37,447 bases of DNA from JAAYCI01 sp964370445 (GTDB lineage: Bacteria; Bacillota; Clostridia; Oscillospirales; Ruminococcaceae). The position numbers and the translations under genes were made by a program. The stretch covers positions 1-37,447 of the forward strand of contig CAYJJK010000012.1 in the NCBI GenBank assembly GCA_964370445.1, in the 5' to 3' direction. Below are positions 33,693 to 37,447 of this stretch, one piece after another (positions within the stretch are counted from its first letter, which is position 1; each line of letters begins with the position of its first letter). The notes beneath the pieces are model-generated. The model was not told the origin of the DNA. It saw only the letters and a program-made list of their open reading frames with translations, and did no database searches.

Positions 33693-33702
33693 TACAACCT
33701 CC

Positions 33703-33780
33703 TCACCGTAAGAGATACGGCATTTCTTGTTCTACATTTTGAATAACCGCACACATTTCTTTGGGTACACGTGCATCATG
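33703..33780 (-). other. In-frame continuation of ygfK after its TAA
   Basis: After the TAA at 33783-33781 the same frame stays open for 25 codons to a TGA at 33705-33703. It encodes a peptide containing MCAVIQNVEQEMPYLL, and the next gene's GGAGG site follows at once. An open, protein-like tail that fills the gap exactly suggests the original end of YgfK was the TGA and that the TAA is a nonsense mutation, a sequence error or a read-through site. Confidence 0.55.
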
Positions 33781-36714
33781 TTAGCCGGCATCAAATGTGC
33801 TGTTGTCTTCCAATCTATAGCGATACAAATTGTCTCCCAGCGGTAAAAAGCCTCGGTTTTCTGAATCTGCAAAGTCTTCTTCAGTCCAAAATAGGGTAAA
33901 CTTGTCCTTGTAAGGGTTACCTTGATGTGGGCAGAAAACACCACAGTTCCCACACTCGTTACACATACCATCAATATGCACTATCTGGGCTTGGTTATGA
34001 AAACCAGTCAGTTTCAATGCAATATTGGCTCGGTTTGGACATACATCGCAGCAAATTTCACATAGGCTTTCACACGAAAGACAACGGCTTGCATCGGTTC
34101 TATCTGAAGCTGCTATACGTAAAATACCTTTTCTAAAATTAGATTCACCATCAGAAAGCTGATAAGAAACACGCTCAAAATCATGAGAAAGAGACAGTTT
34201 TTTCAAAATGTCTTTGGTGATGGTTTTAGCATCACCCATGGCAGACACAATGGTAGCGGGGCCTTTTTTGCAATCTCCAGCAACATATAAACCGGCTGTG
34301 CTACTCTCTAACCCGCGGTTTAATACCGGGCGTTTGCGATCATCTAAGCCAATGCCCATTGTTTCGAAAATACCGGCATCCACACGTGCACCAACCGCGC
34401 AAATCACGCTGTCGAAGGCAAGGGTATTTTCTTTTCCGGTTCCTACAATGCTACGTCTTCCACTTTTATCCCACTCGCCCAGCTGCATTTGCTCACATAC
34501 AAGGGTGCTTCCGTCAAAACGTAGGGGTGCTTGTAATTCCATAATATCTACACCATCATCGCATGCCATTTGAATTTCATCTTTTGACGCTGGCATAAAT
34601 TGGCGTGTGCGGCGATACACCAAAGTGACATTCTCCACCCCATTTGCACGCTTTGCCACACGGGCACAGTCCATAGCCACATCACCACCACCCACTACGG
34701 CCACACGCTTGCCAAGTGTATGTGCTGTGGTGTTGGCCTTGCTTTCTTCCAAAAAGCACAAAGCATCTAAGGTGTGTTCCTGCCCTTCAGATACTGCTGC
34801 AGGGCCCTCTTTCCAGGCACCTACGGCCACCACCACAAAATCGTGGTCTTTTAGTAAGTCGGTTGGATTTTTCACTTCACAACCAAAGCGGAATTCAGCT
34901 CCATGCTTTACAGCCATTTCAAAATCACGCTGTAAGGTTTCCTCTGCAATTCTAAAAGCAGGAATCACATATTCTACAATGCCAAACGGCTTATCTCTCT
35001 TTTCAAATACAGTGACAGCAATCCCGTTTCGACGTAAATAATTTGCTACGGCAATGCCTGCAGGGCCTGCACCCACAACCGCTACTTTTTTATCGCTACG
35101 AAGGGGACGCACTGAGATATTATCGGTATATGCCTTTTGTGCCGCCTCGGCTGCCAAAAGCTTAGCATGGCGAATTTGCAGCGGGTGATCATAATCTAAG
35201 CGTGTACATTTGTTTTGGCAGTTGTGGTTGCAAATGGTGCCGGTAAGGCCGGGCAAAGCATTGTCTATGGCAATCACACGAAATGCCTCATCCAAATTAT
35301 TTCTGCAAACCAATTGCAAATATTCCGGAATTTGTTGCTCTATAGGGCAGCCACCGTCCTTACAAGGGGCTTTAAAACAATCAAACAGGGGAAGGGGACT
35401 GCTTGTTTTGCGGCTGTCCACAGGGCGGTTGTCCTTTTGATAAAAATCGTCTTGCAGCAAGTTTTTGGCAAGTTCTTCCAACTCTTTTGCCAAAATAGTA
35501 TTGGGCAAAACGCCACAAAGAGGTTCTGAAAGCATTGCCAGCTGATGCAAGCGCTCGTATCCACCGGGTTTTAGAATGGTGGTTGCCACTGTGATGGGAC
35601 GAATGCCCACTTTAAGCATTTCAGTTATGTTAAAGGCATCTGCTCCACCAGAATATGAAATAGGCAATTGGCCGTCAAATTCTGTGGCAAGTTTTGCAGC
35701 CACATGAATAGAAAGTGGCAATAATGCGCGCCCGCTCATATACATTTCTTCGCCGGGTAACTCACCTTTTTGAATTTGCACAGGGAAGGTATTGGTGATT
35801 TTTACGCCAAACTGCAAGTTACGTTTATCTGCAAATGTACGCAGTTCTTTTAGCATGACTACGCCATCTTCATATTGCAAATCATCCTCAAAATGGTGGG
35901 TATCAAAGGCAACATAGGAATAACCCATTTCGTCTAAAACACGCCGTGCTTCTTTATATCCCAGTAAGGTGGGATTGCATTTAACAAAGGTGTGCACCTT
36001 TTTTTCTTCCAGTAAGTATTTGGCAATACGTTCAATTTCAGCCGGTGGACATCCATGTAACGTGGAAAGGGTAACAGAATTGCCTACCTTTGGGGATATG
36101 GCGGTGGCATCCTCTTTTGTAAAGTTTTGAAACAACCCACTGTTTTCGCACAAAAACTCAATACACTCTTTGAAAATAGGCGAGGCGGAAGCATCTTTCA
36201 TTCCTTCGATGTAATCGTCTACTTTTTTTGTTTTGATGCCATCCAAATCATAGCCCACGCTCATGTTGAAAATAAAATCGCATCCATTGGAAAGGCCAAG
36301 TTCTTTGCCCAACACATGCAACGCAACATAACCTTTTACATATTCGTCAAAAGCTTCTTGCACCGTTAGTTCGGTGCTCCATTCCACATTGTATCCCTCG
36401 TCTTCTGCATTGATGCAGGGCCTTGAAACACATGCACGTAAATCTGCGCCATCCATTTTTTGAACAGTTTTCAGTTCAATAAAGCGGCTACCCGAAAGAT
36501 AGGAGGCCACAATATTTTGTGCCAGTTGAGAGTTTGGCCCTGCTGCAGGCCCTATTGCCGTAGAAATATCTTCGCCAAAAATGTTCATAAGTGGCTGTTT
36601 TGCAGTATAATATTTTTCTTTGCGCACACCAAATATGCATCCCTGTTCGTTATACTCCTGTATAGCCCAGCGCATAAGTTGGCCAAACGGAATTGGTCTC
36701 ATCATCTCTCCCAT
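33781..36714 (-). CDS. ygfK: YgfK, Fe-S/FAD reductase of the purine-catabolic cluster
   Basis: A 977-residue protein starting MGEMMRPIPFG, close to the known MGDIMRPIPF start of E. coli YgfK, with AGAGGGG upstream. Residues 1-440 are a DHOD-like TIM-barrel region (GPAAGPNSQLAQNIV, CNPTLLGY, ISYSGGADAFN). Residues 446-525 resemble the GltD Fe-S region (CKAPCKDGGCPI, CNHNCQNKC). FAD binds at VAVVGAGPAG (about 544-553) and NAD(P)H at VAVVGGGDVAMDCA (about 671-684). Two 4Fe-4S-type Cys groups end it (C878-C892 and CNECGNCGVFCP at 918-929). It was named as a putative selenate reductase; recent work places it in anaerobic urate/purine breakdown, probably as a ring reductase (inference). It stops at TAA about 25 codons before a likely natural end. 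Confidence 0.92.
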   Translation of the reverse strand: MGEMMRPIPFGQLMRWAIQEYNEQGCIFGVRKEKYYTAKQPLMNIFGEDISTAIGPAAGPNSQLAQNIVASYLSGSRFIELKTVQKMDGADLRACVSRPCINAEDEGYNVEWSTELTVQEAFDEYVKGYVALHVLGKELGLSNGCDFIFNMSVGYDLDGIKTKKVDDYIEGMKDASASPIFKECIEFLCENSGLFQNFTKEDATAISPKVGNSVTLSTLHGCPPAEIERIAKYLLEEKKVHTFVKCNPTLLGYKEARRVLDEMGYSYVAFDTHHFEDDLQYEDGVVMLKELRTFADKRNLQFGVKITNTFPVQIQKGELPGEEMYMSGRALLPLSIHVAAKLATEFDGQLPISYSGGADAFNITEMLKVGIRPITVATTILKPGGYERLHQLAMLSEPLCGVLPNTILAKELEELAKNLLQDDFYQKDNRPVDSRKTSSPLPLFDCFKAPCKDGGCPIEQQIPEYLQLVCRNNLDEAFRVIAIDNALPGLTGTICNHNCQNKCTRLDYDHPLQIRHAKLLAAEAAQKAYTDNISVRPLRSDKKVAVVGAGPAGIAVANYLRRNGIAVTVFEKRDKPFGIVEYVIPAFRIAEETLQRDFEMAVKHGAEFRFGCEVKNPTDLLKDHDFVVVAVGAWKEGPAAVSEGQEHTLDALCFLEESKANTTAHTLGKRVAVVGGGDVAMDCARVAKRANGVENVTLVYRRTRQFMPASKDEIQMACDDGVDIMELQAPLRFDGSTLVCEQMQLGEWDKSGRRSIVGTGKENTLAFDSVICAVGARVDAGIFETMGIGLDDRKRPVLNRGLESSTAGLYVAGDCKKGPATIVSAMGDAKTITKDILKKLSLSHDFERVSYQLSDGESNFRKGILRIAASDRTDASRCLSCESLCEICCDVCPNRANIALKLTGFHNQAQIVHIDGMCNECGNCGVFCPHQGNPYKDKFTLFWTEEDFADSENRGFLPLGDNLYRYRLEDNSTFDAG

Positions 36715-36771
36715 AGTACACCCCTCTAATATACTTTATTACAAAATGCCTTTCGCTTACTTTTTATTCGT

Positions 36772-37447
36772 CTATTTTGAAACTCGTGCCCAAAAATCGG
36801 CACTTTGTTTGCGCGAAGATTCTAAAATTGCAGGCTCGTTTACCGTTTGTATCACTCGCTCTTTCATAACAAAGCGCCCATTGATCATGCTGCTATCTAC
36901 ACATCGGCCAGATAAACCGAACATGACTTGGCCTGCAATTGTTGTGGCATCTAAGGGTGTGTGCGGTGTGTACCCAAGCACAATAATATCGGCGGCAGAA
37001 CCCGGTTTAAGCTGACCCAATGGGATATCAAAAAAGCGTTTGCATATTTCGGCGTTCGATTTGAAAAGCATGTTGAGGCTTTCCATAAAGGCGATACTGG
37101 GATTTTTCTTTTCATGTTTGTGGATGATGTTGGCAACTTTTAAAGATTCGAACATATCCTGTGTATATGCATCGGTGCCAAGGCCCAAAAGTACATCATG
37201 CTCCAGAAGTTCCATGGCAGGTGTACAACCCACGGCGTTGTTCATGTTGCTTTCCGGGTTATGCACAGCCATGGTATTTGTGTTGTGCAAAATTTCCATT
37301 TCGGCTTCATTAACATGCACATTGTGAATGGCCAAAGTTTTTTCACCCAAAATACCTGCATCATGCAAACGCTCTACCACGCGTTTTCCATACTGTTTTT
37401 GGCTGTCTTCAAGGTCTGTAATACCCTCGGCCACATGAACATGGAAA
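36772..37447 (-). CDS. ssnA: SsnA amidohydrolase, C-terminal part
   Basis: The gene runs off the right edge of the window: the frame is open through the last base (reading FHVHVAEG at the edge), so the N-terminal half is missing. The visible 225 residues have amidohydrolase metal-site motifs FHVHVAE, AIHNVHVNEAEM and LGLGTDAYTQD, the substrate-site motif VHNPESNMNNAVG, and the usual PGSAADIIVLGY return strand. These match SsnA, an amidohydrolase of the chlorohydrolase/guanine deaminase superfamily found beside ygfK and xdh. In the urate/purine cluster it is thought to hydrolyse a purine-derived ring. It ends 57 bp before ygfK and is the most upstream gene seen in the set. Confidence 0.92.
   Translation of the reverse strand, partial: FHVHVAEGITDLEDSQKQYGKRVVERLHDAGILGEKTLAIHNVHVNEAEMEILHNTNTMAVHNPESNMNNAVGCTPAMELLEHDVLLGLGTDAYTQDMFESLKVANIIHKHEKKNPSIAFMESLNMLFKSNAEICKRFFDIPLGQLKPGSAADIIVLGYTPHTPLDATTIAGQVMFGLSGRCVDSSMINGRFVMKERVIQTVNEPAILESSRKQSADFWARVSK

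Noticed and set aside
33732..33974. 80-codon minus-strand frame covering the ygfK 3' end
   Set aside because: It is a shadow of the ygfK C-terminal coding region in another frame; the ygfK frame itself continues more plausibly after the TAA.

Overview
This is a low-GC chromosomal window that most resembles an anaerobic member of class Clostridia (Bacillota). The evidence is strong Shine-Dalgarno sites, a T-box leader on an indirect aminoacylation operon, a YtrA-type GntR/ABC operon, a YerC/YecD-type TrpR-like regulator, a ferredoxin-tailed aldo/keto reductase and an anaerobic selenium/molybdenum purine-catabolism cluster. I cannot name a genus from sequence alone. A run of 10 Ns at 22050-22059 shows this is a draft assembly.

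Layout. (1) 1-2160 is a mobile edge: a GC-rich palindromic flank, a complete IS256-family element (202-1600) with a plus-strand transposase, and a decayed relic of another transposase. (2) 2161-5325 (minus) is a two-component system (OmpR-type regulator plus HisKA kinase) followed by two small exported PepSY-domain proteins; both the regulator and the first PepSY gene have an 11-nt-period direct repeat just upstream of a TATAAT box. (3) 5716-9422 holds an aldo/keto reductase, a low-complexity lipoprotein (plus) and a diaminopentanoate-dehydrogenase-like enzyme, separated by strong terminators. (4) 9550-13480 (minus) is a promoter, a T-box riboswitch and an operon for tRNA-dependent amidotransferase GatCAB. 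Its GatC is unusual: it is fused to the N-terminal anticodon-binding OB domain of aspartyl-tRNA synthetase, without the synthetase catalytic core.

(5) 13672-17004 (plus) encodes a protein with about 20 exact 12-residue repeats fused to a two-TM K+ channel pore, then a membrane-anchored FecR-domain protein with an Asp/Asn-rich acidic tail. (6) 17120-19011 (plus) is an autoregulated-looking GntR/ABC operon whose promoter lies inside a 22-bp inverted repeat. (7) 19146-23292 (minus) holds a GNAT acetyltransferase, a YerC-like regulator, tsf, rpsB and an FAD-dependent oxidoreductase broken by the assembly gap. (8) 23817-29391 holds tRNA-Pro(UGG), a small membrane protein, a diguanylate cyclase and a FIST-EAL phosphodiesterase (opposing c-di-GMP enzymes in tandem), tRNA-Lys(CUU) and a small membrane protein.

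(9) 29516-37447 (minus, running off the right edge) is ssnA-ygfK-xdh-hydA. This is the core of the purine/urate catabolic cluster of anaerobic and gut bacteria: a molybdenum hydroxylase, an Fe-S/FAD reductase (YgfK) and two amidohydrolase-type ring hydrolases. ygfK seems to carry an in-frame TAA about 25 codons before its natural end.

Best candidates for something new are the OB-GatC fusion under T-box control, the 12-residue solenoid/K+ channel fusion, and the ygfK premature stop. All functions are read from motifs and gene order; no searches were run.
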